In this document: positions 1 through 8,222 of the stretch, piece after piece
Layout: the number at the start of each line of letters is the position of its first letter
Position numbering within the stretch: position 1 is the stretch's first letter
NCBI RefSeq assembly: GCF_029887935.1
Contig: NZ_JARXRO010000012.1
Span: 1 to 64,000 of the forward strand
Origin: Luteimonas kalidii
Lineage (GTDB): Bacteria > Pseudomonadota > Gammaproteobacteria > Xanthomonadales > Xanthomonadaceae
Direction of reading: 5' to 3'
Length of the DNA: 64,000 bases
Program-made: the position numbers and the translations under genes
The notes under the pieces: generated by a model
Seen by the model: the letters and a program-made list of their open reading frames with translations, nothing else
The model's database searches: none
Told to the model about the DNA's origin: nothing

Positions 1-42
1 GGCCGTCCAACGCTTGATCTCTTCGTCCATCACTTGGCTCAT
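1..42 (-). CDS. IS3-type transposase (orfA-like), N-terminal fragment cut by window edge
   Basis: Only the first 14 codons are visible, reading leftwards out of the window from an ATG at 42: MSQVMDEEIKRWTA. A good ribosome binding site (GAAGGAG on the minus strand) precedes it. This beginning resembles the small first ORF of IS3-family transposases, which carries a helix-turn-helix for terminal-repeat binding; the call rests on my recognition of a very short N-terminus. The inverted repeat of the element should lie between the start codon and the cassette gene at 101, but I could not place it. The element probably inserted into the adjoining integron array and may have removed the upstream attC. 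Confidence 0.5.
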   Translation of the reverse strand, partial: MSQVMDEEIKRWTA

Positions 43-100
43 CGTGCTCTCCTTCAAAAGGTAGCACCTGAGCAGGAAATCACTGGGTCATTACAGAAGC

Positions 101-370
101 TTGCTAACAGAACTGGTACTGAGACCGCTCTTCGAAGTCGTGTTCTACGGCATCGGGTACGTGATCGGCGCCGTCGTTGTGCCAATCTTCTCGTTCGGTA
201 CGTATACGGTTGAGCCATGGGACTTCCAGGCTCGGTTCAAGGCCAGGAGGCGAGCTGCCAAGCTCGCGCCTCGCGTCGTATCGGCGGAGGTTGCCACGGG
301 CGTAGGCATTGCTACGTTGTTCGTTGCAGCATTGATTGCGTACTTCGTGTGGCGCGCGGCAGGCGTCTAA
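101..370 (+). CDS. Small two-helix membrane protein on an integron cassette
   Basis: An 89-residue protein starting at TTG. It has a hydrophobic segment at about residues 12-32 (with VVFYGIGYVIGAVVVPIF), a basic cytoplasmic-looking loop at about 44-58 rich in Arg/Lys, and a second hydrophobic segment at about 66-85. I recognise no family. Its stop codon overlaps the first core site of the attC at 365-423, the usual layout of an integron cassette with one short gene and little other sequence. No attC is visible upstream; the left side may have been replaced by the insertion element. Its function is unknown, as for most cassette proteins. Confidence 0.6.
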   Translation: MLTELVLRPLFEVVFYGIGYVIGAVVVPIFSFGTYTVEPWDFQARFKARRRAAKLAPRVVSAEVATGVGIATLFVAALIAYFVWRAAGV

Positions 371-423
371 CCGCTCATTCAGCCCGATGCCGCTTGCTGC
401 ACGGGTTAGTTCAGGTATTAGGG
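365..423 (+). other. attC recombination site (59-base element) of cassette 1
   Basis: The site begins with GTCTAAC (365-371, fits the R'' core RYYYAAC) and ends with the R'-like ATTAGGG (417-423). Between them CATTCAGCCCG and CGGGTTAGTTCAGG form the imperfect inverted inner boxes. The span is exactly 59 bp. The core TTAG is kept, but the first R' base is A instead of G. A further GCGTAAGGTGCC at 495-506 resembles a typical R' end, so a longer or second degenerate site ending there is possible. Confidence 0.7.
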
Positions 424-509
424 GGCCTGGGAGGGACACCGTGCTGACGACGCTGGCAAGACATTCGGCGTGCGACATTCTCCCCCAGTCCCAAGCGTAA
501 GGTGCCCGT

Positions 510-905
510 ATGACTACGCGAGATGAGATCATGGCCTTGGAGCGCAAGTTCTGGCAGGCCATGATGGACATGGACATCGATACTGCCGTTTCACTCCTGG
601 ATGAGCAGTCGATTGCGGCGAGTGCCCGCGGAATCCGGTGTTTTGATCCCGCTGCGTACAAGGCAATGGCCCAGGCCGGGGATGCTCGCATCACGTCTTT
701 CGAGTTCTTCGATGAGAGGGTGATCTTTCCCATTCCAGGTGTGGCGATCGCCTCTTACGGGGCAAAGCAGTCCTTCACGATGGGTGGCAGAAGTAACGAG
801 ATGGTCGTGTTTGACACCACCGTATGGGTAAAGAAGAGTGGCACATGGTTGGCGTCTGCTCATACTGAGACGCCGGAACGGAAGGATCCGCCAGGCGCCG
901 CCTGA
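510..905 (+). CDS. DUF4440/SnoaL-like (NTF2 fold) protein, integron cassette gene
   Basis: A 131-residue protein with the opening typical of DUF4440 proteins: a helix (ALERKFWQAMMDMDIDTAVSLL) followed by a cone-shaped alpha-beta region ending in a WVKKSGTWLASAHTETP strand. Such NTF2-fold proteins range from small-molecule isomerases to pure binding proteins, so no reaction can be assigned. There is no signal peptide, so it should be cytoplasmic. Its stop codon overlaps the R'' core of the attC at 900, which marks it as a cassette gene. The start ATG at 510 is the only plausible one. Base composition is lower in GC than the chromosomal genes to the right. Confidence 0.8.
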   Translation: MTTRDEIMALERKFWQAMMDMDIDTAVSLLDEQSIAASARGIRCFDPAAYKAMAQAGDARITSFEFFDERVIFPIPGVAIASYGAKQSFTMGGRSNEMVVFDTTVWVKKSGTWLASAHTETPERKDPPGAA

Positions 906-1011
906 CGATGCATTCAAGCCCAACCCGCTTCGCTGCGCGACCCACAAGGCATGAAGTGCTTGCCACGTGGTTCACCCCACTGCGCGGGTCGGCCTAACTT
1001 AGGTGTTGGGA
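900..1011 (+). other. attC recombination site of cassette 2
   Basis: Left end GCCTGAC (900-906, one mismatch to RYYYAAC) and right end GTTGGGA (1005-1011, near GTTRRRY). The inner boxes are CATTCAAGCCC after the left core and GGCCTAACTTAGG before the right core, matching the attC pattern familiar from Xanthomonas and Pseudomonas arrays. At 112 bp it is longer than the first site, within the known range of attC lengths. Confidence 0.7.
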
Positions 1012-1041
1012 CCGCACGTCACTTCAAGGACGCTGAAACCT

Positions 1042-1518
1042 ATGAGTCGCTCCATCCTCGTGGCCGTCGTTCTTGGCCTCATGCTGGTCGCATCACCCCT
1101 GCGTGGGCAGAGCCCGCTGGCAGAGCTTCCTTATGCTGCCTTACCGGCTGAGCTGGATCGAGTGCTTCGCGACTATGAGCACGCGTGGCGCGCGGGCGAT
1201 GCAACTGCCCTCGCCTCGCTGTTCGCCGAGGATGGGTTCATATTGCAAAGCAATCGTCCGCCGGTTCGCGGACGCTCAGCCATCCAGGCAGCCTACGAGG
1301 GGCAGGCCGTCGGCCCATTGCAGTTGCGCGCAATCGCCTTTGCAACTGGAGACACGATCGGCTACATCATCGGTACGTATCGCTACGGCAGTGCACCCAA
1401 CGACATAGGCAAGTTCACCCTCACTCTGCGTCGTGCGCCGGGCGAGCCGTGGCTGATCTACTCGGACATGGACAACCTGAACACGACACCGGGAAGCCAG
1501 CGTCCGCCAGAGCAGTAG
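1042..1518 (+). CDS. Secreted DUF4440/SnoaL-like protein
   Basis: A 158-residue protein with a clear Sec signal peptide (MSRSILVAVVLGLMLVASPL, cut probably near Gly/Gln 24-25) and an NTF2-like domain: LDRVLRDYEHAWRAGDATAL, then FAEDGFILQSNRPPVRGRSAI and a C-terminal WLIYSDMDN strand. These are the hallmarks of periplasmic DUF4440 proteins of unknown ligand. I start it at ATG 1042, with AAGGA 11 bases upstream, not at the GTG at 1003, which lies inside the attC right core. It directly follows attC2, so it is probably the third cassette; no attC follows its stop, so the cassette's own site has been lost or it is the fossil end of the array. Confidence 0.75.
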   Translation: MSRSILVAVVLGLMLVASPLRGQSPLAELPYAALPAELDRVLRDYEHAWRAGDATALASLFAEDGFILQSNRPPVRGRSAIQAAYEGQAVGPLQLRAIAFATGDTIGYIIGTYRYGSAPNDIGKFTLTLRRAPGEPWLIYSDMDNLNTTPGSQRPPEQ

Positions 1519-1522
1519 AGGT

Positions 1523-1625
1523 GCGGGGTCAATCAGCACCCGAAATTCACATCCCTGCCTTCAGCGCAACTCGGTCCATAGCGGCAGTTCCAGCCGACTT
1601 CCGCTTCCGACCCCACTGACCCCGC
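1523..1625. repeat. Short element with 9-bp inverted termini (MITE-like candidate)
   Basis: GCGGGGTCA (1523-1531) and TGACCCCGC (1617-1625) are perfect 9-bp inverted repeats bounding about 103 bp without coding potential, lodged between the end of the cassette array and the next gene. No flanking target duplication is obvious. It could be a miniature mobile element, a REP-type unit or a chance pairing. Confidence 0.35.
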
Positions 1626-1660
1626 GTGGTAGCTCCGAACATCCGCCGTGCGGCAGTCCG

Positions 1661-3223
1661 TTACGGCAACGCCGCCTCGAACTGGATCCGCTGACCCGGC
1701 ACCAGGCGGTCGCTCTCGATGCCCACTTGCAGCGCTTCGCGCGCATGCGGGCCCGGGCAGGTTTCGAAGTCACGCGCCGCACCTGGCAGCAGGCCCTTGA
1801 GCGAAGTGGTGGCGCGATGGCCGTTCCCAGCCGGCCAGGCGTCGTAATAGATCGGCGCGACGCCGTCGTTGCGCACGGTCAGGCGCACGCATTCGCCGTT
1901 GCTCTCGAGCCGGGTGATGCGGAACGCGTAACCGGTGGCCATGGCGGCCTGGCGGATGCGGGCGCGGGCCTGGTAGCGCGGCTGGTCGTTGCCGATGATG
2001 TAGCTGATGCGGTACTGGGCGGCGAAGGATTCGAAGCTGCGGCCGTGCGGGCCGTTTGGCAGGTCGAGCACGTGGGCCTGGTCGTACTCGCTGTAGTAGC
2101 TGAACTCGCCGCCGGCAGGACCGTCGTGATGGCGTGCGTCGCCGAAGAAGCGCCAGGCGGCGCGGTTGTACTCGCTGTCGCTTTCCGAGTGCCGCTCGTG
2201 CATGAAGGAGTCGTCGAACAGGCCGAAGCGCAGGGTGCGCAGCGACGGCACGGACGGGAACGGCGAGTAGACGGCGCTCGCGGCGTCGATCGAGACCGAC
2301 CACAGCGTGTCCAAGAAATTCGCGCCCAGGTGTTCGAGCGCCTGCTGCTGGAACGCCTTGGACGGGAACGTGTGCCCGAGCGTCAGCGGTCCGTCCCAGA
2401 GGTGGTATTCGGCGTAGGAGCCGAACCCGACCTGGACGAAGGCCAGTCGCGGATCGCGGTCGTAGCGCTGCGCGAAGCGGGCGTAGAAGTCGAGCACGAA
2501 CTGCTGCAGCCGCTGCGAGCGCCAGTCGGGGATGAAGGTCCGGCGGCCCTCGACGGTGTGGAAGGCGGTGACGTGGTCCGGACCGCCGGCGATGTCGACC
2601 GGGAGGGAGATCTCGGTGCGCCCGGGGTAGGTGTCGTGGAAGCGCAGGATCATCTGGTGGCCGCGCGCGGCCGCGGCGGCCAAGCGCGTGTCGACGGCGG
2701 ACCAGTCGAAGACGTCCGAGGTCGGGCTCACGTCGCGGTAGCGCAGATAGGCGAACTCCAGCTGCACGTCGTGGCCCAGCGCGGCCAGGCCGGCCGCGTT
2801 GTCGTTCCACAGCACGATGCCGGTCATCGGTTGCACGGCATCGATCCGCGACTGCAGCGGCACCGGCTCGAACGCGGAGCTCGCACGCCGGTGGCGGAAG
2901 CCGCGGCCACCGGTGGCGCGCCCGGGCACGGCCTGCGCTGTCGCGGGTGAGGGAGCCGCATCGGCAGCGGCGACATGCGCTGGCGCTGCGGCCAGCCCGG
3001 CCGGGGTGTCGTTCACGGACGCAGCGCGCCCCAGCGGCCGCGCCACCACGAAACGTACGGCGGCAGGGTGCGCGGCCTGCGGAATCATCCCGGCCCACGC
3101 ATACGCGTGTGAATCCTCCACGCGCTCACGCTCCGCATCCCGCGACACCGCCTGCGAGGCGCCGGCGCAGGCCAGCACCAGGGCCAGCGGGATCACGCCC
3201 GCACATCGCTTCCACCCTCGCAT
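1661..3223 (-). CDS. Secreted DUF4832 domain protein (glycosidase-like fold), possible lipoprotein
   Basis: A 520-residue protein starting at ATG 3223 with AAGGAG eight bases upstream. The N-terminus is a signal sequence ending LALVLACAGAS, a possible lipobox with Cys 19. A low-complexity Ala/Pro/Arg linker runs to about residue 110. Then comes a region typical of DUF4832 proteins: GIVLWNDN, FAYLRYRDVSP, the Asp-rich FDWSAVDTRLAAAAARGHQMILRFHDTYPG, a VQVGFGSYAEYHLWDG segment and FGLFDDSF. This resembles a TIM-barrel glycosidase family, but no enzyme activity is established. A beta-rich C-terminal domain closes the protein. It lies downstream of the TonB receptor on the same strand, so both probably belong to the amino-sugar locus controlled by the DeoR regulator at 6287. 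Confidence 0.75.
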   Translation of the reverse strand: MRGWKRCAGVIPLALVLACAGASQAVSRDAERERVEDSHAYAWAGMIPQAAHPAAVRFVVARPLGRAASVNDTPAGLAAAPAHVAAADAAPSPATAQAVPGRATGGRGFRHRRASSAFEPVPLQSRIDAVQPMTGIVLWNDNAAGLAALGHDVQLEFAYLRYRDVSPTSDVFDWSAVDTRLAAAAARGHQMILRFHDTYPGRTEISLPVDIAGGPDHVTAFHTVEGRRTFIPDWRSQRLQQFVLDFYARFAQRYDRDPRLAFVQVGFGSYAEYHLWDGPLTLGHTFPSKAFQQQALEHLGANFLDTLWSVSIDAASAVYSPFPSVPSLRTLRFGLFDDSFMHERHSESDSEYNRAAWRFFGDARHHDGPAGGEFSYYSEYDQAHVLDLPNGPHGRSFESFAAQYRISYIIGNDQPRYQARARIRQAAMATGYAFRITRLESNGECVRLTVRNDGVAPIYYDAWPAGNGHRATTSLKGLLPGAARDFETCPGPHAREALQVGIESDRLVPGQRIQFEAALP

Positions 3224-3282
3224 CGCGTCGACTCCTTGTCCGGGGAAATGGCCGGCCGTGGTCGGCCGGCCGCGAAGCGCCG

Positions 3283-6153
3283 TCAGAAGCGGTAGCTCAG
3301 CCCCAGGGTGAGCGCGCGCCCGTAGCGATAGTAGCCCTGCGACAGCATCGGATTGCCGTTGATGCTGTAGGTGTTCTCCTCGTCGAGCAGGTTGCTGCCC
3401 TCCAGCGACACGGTGAAGTCGTCGTTGACGTTGTAGGAGACGTGCGCGGTGAGCCAGGTGATCGGATCGGCCTGTTCGTTGTAGCCGCCGCCCAGCACGT
3501 TGATCGCGGTGACGAAGCCGTCGGTGTGGTCGGCGGTGGCGCCGGCCGACCACGCGCCCTTCTCGTACATCACGCCCAGCGAGTACACCGACGGCGCGAT
3601 GCCCTCGAGCGGACGCTCTTCGTCGGCCACCCAGCTCTTGGACCAGTTGCGGGTGTACTGGGCGCGGAAGCCGAAGCCGCTGTCCCAGAAATGCTGCAGG
3701 CCGGCCTCGAAGCCGCGTACCTTGGCGTAGTCGCCGTTGATCGGGCGCATCACGTTGAACAGGGTCGGCCCGTCGGTGACCGGATTGCCCTCGGTGTCGA
3801 CGATCGGCCCCACGCCGATGTCCTGGCCCGGCTCCCAGCTGGTGGTGATCTGGTTCTCGATGCGCTTGTGGAACACCGCGAAGTTGGCGATCGAGTTCTC
3901 CGAGAAATACCACTCCAGCGAGACGTCGCCCTGGCGCGCGGTGTAGGGCTTGAGTTCGGCATTGCCGCCGTAGATCTGGGTGAACTCACCCCAGGACACG
4001 CTCTCGGTGGTGTTGGTGGGCGCCAGCTGGCTCACCGCCGGACGCGCCATGGTCTTGGCCGCGCCCAGGCGCAGCTGCAGCGTGTCGGTGAAGTGCCAGG
4101 TGAAGTTGGCGGTCGGCAGGGCGTAGGTGTACTCGGCCTCCTGGTACACCGAACTGGGCTCGTCGTACACCGCGGAATAGTTGAACGCGCCGAACTCGAC
4201 GATGCTCAGGATCTTCGCGTCCCAGGCCTGGGCGGTGGTCTGGGTCTTGACCAGGCGCAGGCCGGCGTTGCCTTCCCAGCGCTCGCCGGCCAGGTCGAGC
4301 TCGATGTAGGCGGCGTTGGTCTTCTCGCTCACGCGATAGCTCTGCAGCGGGTTCCACACCGGCGCGGCGGCCGCGTAGTCGTAGGTGCCGCCGCCGGGAC
4401 GCGGGGTGCCGTCGTAGGCGCGCAGCGCGGCGATGTAGCCGGGCACGTCGAAGCCCAGGAACGAGCGCGGGAACACCGACGACACACCGCTCATGAAGTT
4501 CGGCAGGTTGAAGGTGTCCGACAGCACGCTGCCGCCGAGGTCGGCGACGTTGATCGCGTTGCCGCTGGAGTAGTAGTCGGCGCCGCCGTTGAGCGCATTG
4601 TTGACCAGGTCGCGCGCCTTGCGGCGGTCGGTGCGGGTGAAGCCGAACTTCAGCCGGTCGATGCCCAGCTCGCCGACGAACAGCTCGCCGGCCACCGAAC
4701 CGCCGTTGATGCGGTCGTCGATGTTGTCGCCGGCCAGCGAGAAGTAGTGGGTGTTGAAATCGCTCGGGCCGAACTCGCCGTTGGCCAGGCCGTCGATCAA
4801 ATTGCGCCCGTCGTCGAAGTCCGCGTCGACGTTCGGAATCCCGCCGTTGAGCCAGATGCGGGCCACGTTCGGCCGCGCCATGCGCAGCACCACGTAGGAA
4901 TCCTGGCCGCCGGAGTAGCGGCTGGAGGTGGAGCGGTACAGGTCGGCGGTGACGGTGAAATCGTCGTTGACCTTCCACTCGCCGTTGACACCGTACAGAT
5001 CGGTGTCGACCACGCGGTACTCGGTCTGGTTGAGCAGTTCGGGGTTAAGCCGCAACTCCGGATCGGGGTTGTCCATGGTGAAGTCGGTGACGATGCCGTT
5101 GTCGATCGTCATGTTCGACCAGCGACCGGGCGCGAACAGCGGGTAGTACGACTGCTGGTAGCCGACCTGGGGCGAATCCAGCCGCGTCTTGAGGCCGTCG
5201 AAGGACACCTTGACGCTGTCGCTCGGCCGCCATTCGAGCTTGGCCGAGAACGCCTTGCGCTTCTTCTCTTCCAGGATCGAGCCGATCCGGAACTGGCCGG
5301 GACCGATCAGGCCGTATTCCTCCTCGTCGAGCACGCCGTTGCCGTTGGGGTCGATGTGGCCGCCCCAGGTGTTGCCCCACAGCCAGCTCTCGTCGGTCGG
5401 GTCGGCGTTGCGGCTCCAGCCGCCGTCGTTGCCGGCCACGTCGGTACGGTCCTTGCGACGCCCGTACACCACGCCGAGCAGCACGCCGAAGGTGTCGTCG
5501 GCGAAGGTGTTGCTGTAGGCGGCCGAGACCTTGCCGCCGTTCTGCTCGGACATCAGGTTTCGGTCGCCCTCCAGCCGCACCACGCCGTGCTGGCCGGCCT
5601 GGTCGAACGGACTGGCCGAACGCAGGTTGATCAGGCCACCGATCGCGCCCTCGGTCAGCGAAGCCTGTGCGCCCTTGATCACGTCCGCGCCGCTGATCAC
5701 GTCGGCGGGCAGCACGTCGTAGGCGAAGTCGCGGCCGGCGCCGTCGGTGGCGAGGATGCGGCCGTTGAAGGTGGTGAGCGTGTACTCCGGCCCCAGGCCG
5801 CGCACGCTCACCTTCTGGCCTTCGCCGCCGGCGGTGCGCGAGATCGACACGCCGGTGATGTGGCTCAGCGAATCGGCCACGTTGTCGTCCGGGAACTTGC
5901 CCAGTTCCAGCGCGCTGATCGAGTCCTGCACGGTCGAGGATTCGCGCTTGAGCTCGGTGGCGCGCGCCAGGCTGCCGCGCACGCCGGTCACGATCACGGT
6001 GTCGAGCGATTCGATCGACTCGGTGGCGGACTGGCCAACCTGCGGATCGGCGGTGGTGTCGGCCCCGGCCTGCTGGGCGAAGGCCGCGGACGGCAGCAGG
6101 GCCAGGGCGATACTGCAGAAAAGCGTCTTCCGGTGCAGGCGGGCAGATGTCAC
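3283..6153 (-). CDS. TonB-dependent outer-membrane receptor, probably for a (amino)sugar-containing glycan
   Basis: A 956-residue protein with a GTG start (GAGGAG upstream) and a signal peptide ending PSAAFAQQ. DTVIVTGVRGSLARA at about residues 49-63 opens the plug region; KFPDDNVADSLSHITGVSISR and SVRGLGPEYTLTTFNGR are hallmarks of the Xanthomonas/Caulobacter TonB receptor type. The C-terminus LGLSYRF ends in the aromatic residue expected for a BAM-assembled barrel. Its promoter faces the DeoR-type regulator gene across 133 bases that carry the repeated AACGAAAC motif, so it is likely the outer-membrane importer of the neighbouring amino-sugar pathway. The exact ligand is inferred only from context. 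Confidence 0.88.
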   Translation of the reverse strand: MTSARLHRKTLFCSIALALLPSAAFAQQAGADTTADPQVGQSATESIESLDTVIVTGVRGSLARATELKRESSTVQDSISALELGKFPDDNVADSLSHITGVSISRTAGGEGQKVSVRGLGPEYTLTTFNGRILATDGAGRDFAYDVLPADVISGADVIKGAQASLTEGAIGGLINLRSASPFDQAGQHGVVRLEGDRNLMSEQNGGKVSAAYSNTFADDTFGVLLGVVYGRRKDRTDVAGNDGGWSRNADPTDESWLWGNTWGGHIDPNGNGVLDEEEYGLIGPGQFRIGSILEEKKRKAFSAKLEWRPSDSVKVSFDGLKTRLDSPQVGYQQSYYPLFAPGRWSNMTIDNGIVTDFTMDNPDPELRLNPELLNQTEYRVVDTDLYGVNGEWKVNDDFTVTADLYRSTSSRYSGGQDSYVVLRMARPNVARIWLNGGIPNVDADFDDGRNLIDGLANGEFGPSDFNTHYFSLAGDNIDDRINGGSVAGELFVGELGIDRLKFGFTRTDRRKARDLVNNALNGGADYYSSGNAINVADLGGSVLSDTFNLPNFMSGVSSVFPRSFLGFDVPGYIAALRAYDGTPRPGGGTYDYAAAAPVWNPLQSYRVSEKTNAAYIELDLAGERWEGNAGLRLVKTQTTAQAWDAKILSIVEFGAFNYSAVYDEPSSVYQEAEYTYALPTANFTWHFTDTLQLRLGAAKTMARPAVSQLAPTNTTESVSWGEFTQIYGGNAELKPYTARQGDVSLEWYFSENSIANFAVFHKRIENQITTSWEPGQDIGVGPIVDTEGNPVTDGPTLFNVMRPINGDYAKVRGFEAGLQHFWDSGFGFRAQYTRNWSKSWVADEERPLEGIAPSVYSLGVMYEKGAWSAGATADHTDGFVTAINVLGGGYNEQADPITWLTAHVSYNVNDDFTVSLEGSNLLDEENTYSINGNPMLSQGYYRYGRALTLGLSYRF

Positions 6154-6187
6154 GGCAGCTCTCTCCTCGGGCGTTGGACGGCAAGGC

Positions 6188-6254
6188 TTAACGAAACGAA
6201 ACCGAGCCTATCTCATGTTTCGTTTAGCATCAATAGCGAAATTTAACGAAATGT
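6188..6254. promoter_or_regulatory. Candidate DeoR/AgaR operators in the divergent TonB receptor/regulator promoter
   Basis: Three copies of a core lie close together: TTAACGAAACGAAAC (6188-6202), its inverse GTTTCGTTTAGC (6217-6228) and TTTAACGAAATG (6242-6253). Repeated CGAAA/TTTCG half-sites in short spacing fit operators of AgaR-type DeoR regulators. The same core reappears at 8223-8232 in the second divergent promoter of the locus. A/T-rich sequence between the copies suits promoter elements, but I cannot fix the transcription starts. Confidence 0.65.
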
Positions 6255-6286
6255 CGCATACTCCGGTCGCACACGGAAAGGACCCC

Positions 6287-7066
6287 ATGGCCGCCACCCG
6301 CGACACCAGCCAGCGACGCCTGCAGATCAGCGAACTCGTGCGCCAGCACGGCAGCGTGCAGGTGACCGCGCTGGCCCGCCGGTTCGGGGTCAGCATGCAG
6401 ACCGTGCGCAAGGACCTGCGCTACCTCGCCGAACGCGGGGTGATGGCGCGGGCCTACGGTGGCGCGATCGACAGCCACGTGGTCGGGGGCACCCTGGCCG
6501 AGCCGCCCTACGAGGCCAAGCGCACCGCGCACCTGGAGGAGAAGCGGCGCATCGGCCAGCGCGCGGCCGCTCTGGTCAAGGCCGGCGACACCATCGCCAT
6601 CGATTCGGGTACCACCGCGATCCAGCTGGCCGAGGCACTGCCGAACATCGAGGTGACCGTGGTCACCAACGATTTCGGCGTGCTCAGCGCGCTCACGCCC
6701 AAGACCAACCTGCGACTGGTGATGCTGGGCGGTGAGCTGCGGCGCAAGAACATGGCCTTCTATGGCGGCCTCACGGTCGAGGCGCTCGACGCGCTGCACG
6801 TGGACCGCCTGTTCCTGGGCGTGGACGGGTTCGATCTCGAACGCGGCATCACCACGCACTACGAGCCCGAGGCGATGCTCAACCGCAAGATGGTCGAGGC
6901 CGCGCGGCACGTGGTGGCGATCACCGACAGCTCCAAGTTCGGCACCGTGTGCCTGCACCGCATCATCGCGGTGCGCGAACTGGACGCGCTGATCACCGAT
7001 ACCGGCGCGCCGGAGGAGATCCGCGCCGCCAGCCTGCAGCTCGGGTTCGAACTGCTGCTGGCATAG
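6287..7066 (+). CDS. agaR: DeoR-family transcriptional regulator, AgaR-like
   Basis: A 259-residue protein. The DeoR-type N-terminal winged helix is at residues 7-60 (RRLQISELVRQHGSVQVTAL, then RRFGVSMQTVRKDLRYLAERG), followed by the sugar-phosphate sensor domain: AIDSGTTAIQLAEAL, VTNDFGVLSAL, LGGELRRKNMAFYG, DRLFLGVDGFDLERGITTHYEPEA and AITDSSKFG. DeoR repressors normally respond to a phosphorylated sugar of the pathway they control. I choose ATG 6287 because GGAAAGGA stands just upstream; an in-frame ATG at 6251 lies inside the operator repeats. Adjacent AgaS and AgaZ/KbaZ genes support the AgaR label; the symbol is an inference from family and context. Confidence 0.8.
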   Translation: MAATRDTSQRRLQISELVRQHGSVQVTALARRFGVSMQTVRKDLRYLAERGVMARAYGGAIDSHVVGGTLAEPPYEAKRTAHLEEKRRIGQRAAALVKAGDTIAIDSGTTAIQLAEALPNIEVTVVTNDFGVLSALTPKTNLRLVMLGGELRRKNMAFYGGLTVEALDALHVDRLFLGVDGFDLERGITTHYEPEAMLNRKMVEAARHVVAITDSSKFGTVCLHRIIAVRELDALITDTGAPEEIRAASLQLGFELLLA

Positions 7067-7085
7067 GCCGCACTGCCCCATCGAC

Positions 7086-8204
7086 TCAGCCACCGTCGCG
7101 CACGAACACGCGGCGCGCGTTGGCGAAGTAGATCCTGTCGATCACCTCGCGCGGCAGCGCCAGGCCAGGCACGTCGGCGTCGATCATGTCCACGCGCTGG
7201 GACTCCCCCGTGGCGAGGTAGCGCCAGTCGGAGGTCCAGACCTCGTGCGCGGTGCGCGCGAACTCGGCCGGGTCCGCGTCCGGGCCCTGGGTGAGGTCGG
7301 TGCCGTAGACGATCCGGTCCTGGTAGCGGATGAAGAAGCGGCGCACGCGCTCGCGGTCGCGCACCGACTGGTATTGCACCTGGCTCATGCGCGCGGCGAG
7401 GTCGACGCTGGCGTTCGGGAAGCGGTCGAGGAACGCGCCCAGGCGGTCGACGTCGTACTCGAGGCTGGCCATGTGCGCGCCGACGAAGCGCAGCTGCGGG
7501 TGCGCGGCCACGAACCGGTCCCGCACCGCCATGTGGTCCTCGTACGAGGGCTCCTCCGGGTGCAGGTACATGTGGTACTGCGGATGGTTGCGGAAGTACT
7601 CGCGATCGTTGTCGGTGGTCATCTGCTCCAGCGGCAGCCAGCAGTTGTGCGGCTCGCCCTGGTGGCCGATCAGGGCCAGCCCGCGTGCACGCACCTGTTC
7701 GGCGACCGGCGACAGCGCAGGGTGGTCGAGCATGACCAGGCGCCCGTCCGCGTCCTTCTCGATCATGCCGACGTTCTTCCAGATCTTGACCGCGAGCGCG
7801 CCCTCCTCGGCCGCGGCGTCGATCGCCTGTGCGACCGAACTGCGCCACTGCGGCGCCGGGAACCCGTCCATCGGGAACGTGGCCGCCCAGTGCAGGCGCG
7901 CCGGGTCCGCCTTCGCCAGGGCGAGCGCGGCCGTGCGCTGGTCCTCGATCGACGGGAACACGGGGTAATCGACATTGATCGTCAGCAGCTCGAATCCGTC
8001 GGCCGTGGCCTGGTCGAGGAAGGCGCGCTGGGTCGTGTTGGCATGCACGTGGGCATCGAACTTCGCCACGCGCGCGAAGTCGTCCATCGTGTAGGTCGCG
8101 TCGCGCGCGGGCGCGTCAACCAGGGCGGGCGTGGTGGCGACCGGGGCGCAGGCGGTCGCGAACGCCAGCAGGGCGCCGACGCAGGTCAGGGTTCGGGCGT
8201 GCAT
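7086..8204 (-). CDS. Amidohydrolase-2 family lipoprotein
   Basis: A 372-residue protein starting at ATG 8204, giving a lipoprotein signal (LLAFATAC, Cys 19). The metal-dependent amidohydrolase barrel is seen in DAHVHAN (His 52 and His 54), the Lys in ALAVKIWKN, His in LALIGHQGEPH, His in FVGAHMAS and Asp in VYGTDLTQGPD. It is therefore predicted to be a metal hydrolase held in the periplasm or at the outer membrane. It is transcribed divergently from the glycosidase-permease-AgaZ-AgaS-kinase run, from a promoter sharing the AACGAAAC motif. The pathway otherwise lacks a visible deacetylase, so removal of an N-acetyl group outside the cytoplasm is one possible role; lactone or carboxylate hydrolysis is equally compatible with the family. 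Confidence 0.78.
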   Translation of the reverse strand: MHARTLTCVGALLAFATACAPVATTPALVDAPARDATYTMDDFARVAKFDAHVHANTTQRAFLDQATADGFELLTINVDYPVFPSIEDQRTAALALAKADPARLHWAATFPMDGFPAPQWRSSVAQAIDAAAEEGALAVKIWKNVGMIEKDADGRLVMLDHPALSPVAEQVRARGLALIGHQGEPHNCWLPLEQMTTDNDREYFRNHPQYHMYLHPEEPSYEDHMAVRDRFVAAHPQLRFVGAHMASLEYDVDRLGAFLDRFPNASVDLAARMSQVQYQSVRDRERVRRFFIRYQDRIVYGTDLTQGPDADPAEFARTAHEVWTSDWRYLATGESQRVDMIDADVPGLALPREVIDRIYFANARRVFVRDGG

Positions 8205-8222
8205 CGCGGGCTCCACAGGAAT

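Noticed and set aside
1661..3913. 750-codon version of the DUF4832 gene
   Set aside because: The first 230 codons lie inside the TonB receptor gene in another frame; the signal peptide and ribosome site place the real start at 3223.
2947..6246. 1099-codon open frame on the plus strand
   Set aside because: It lies antisense to the TonB receptor at 3283-6153 and has the Arg/Val/Gly-rich composition produced by the opposite strand of high-GC genes.
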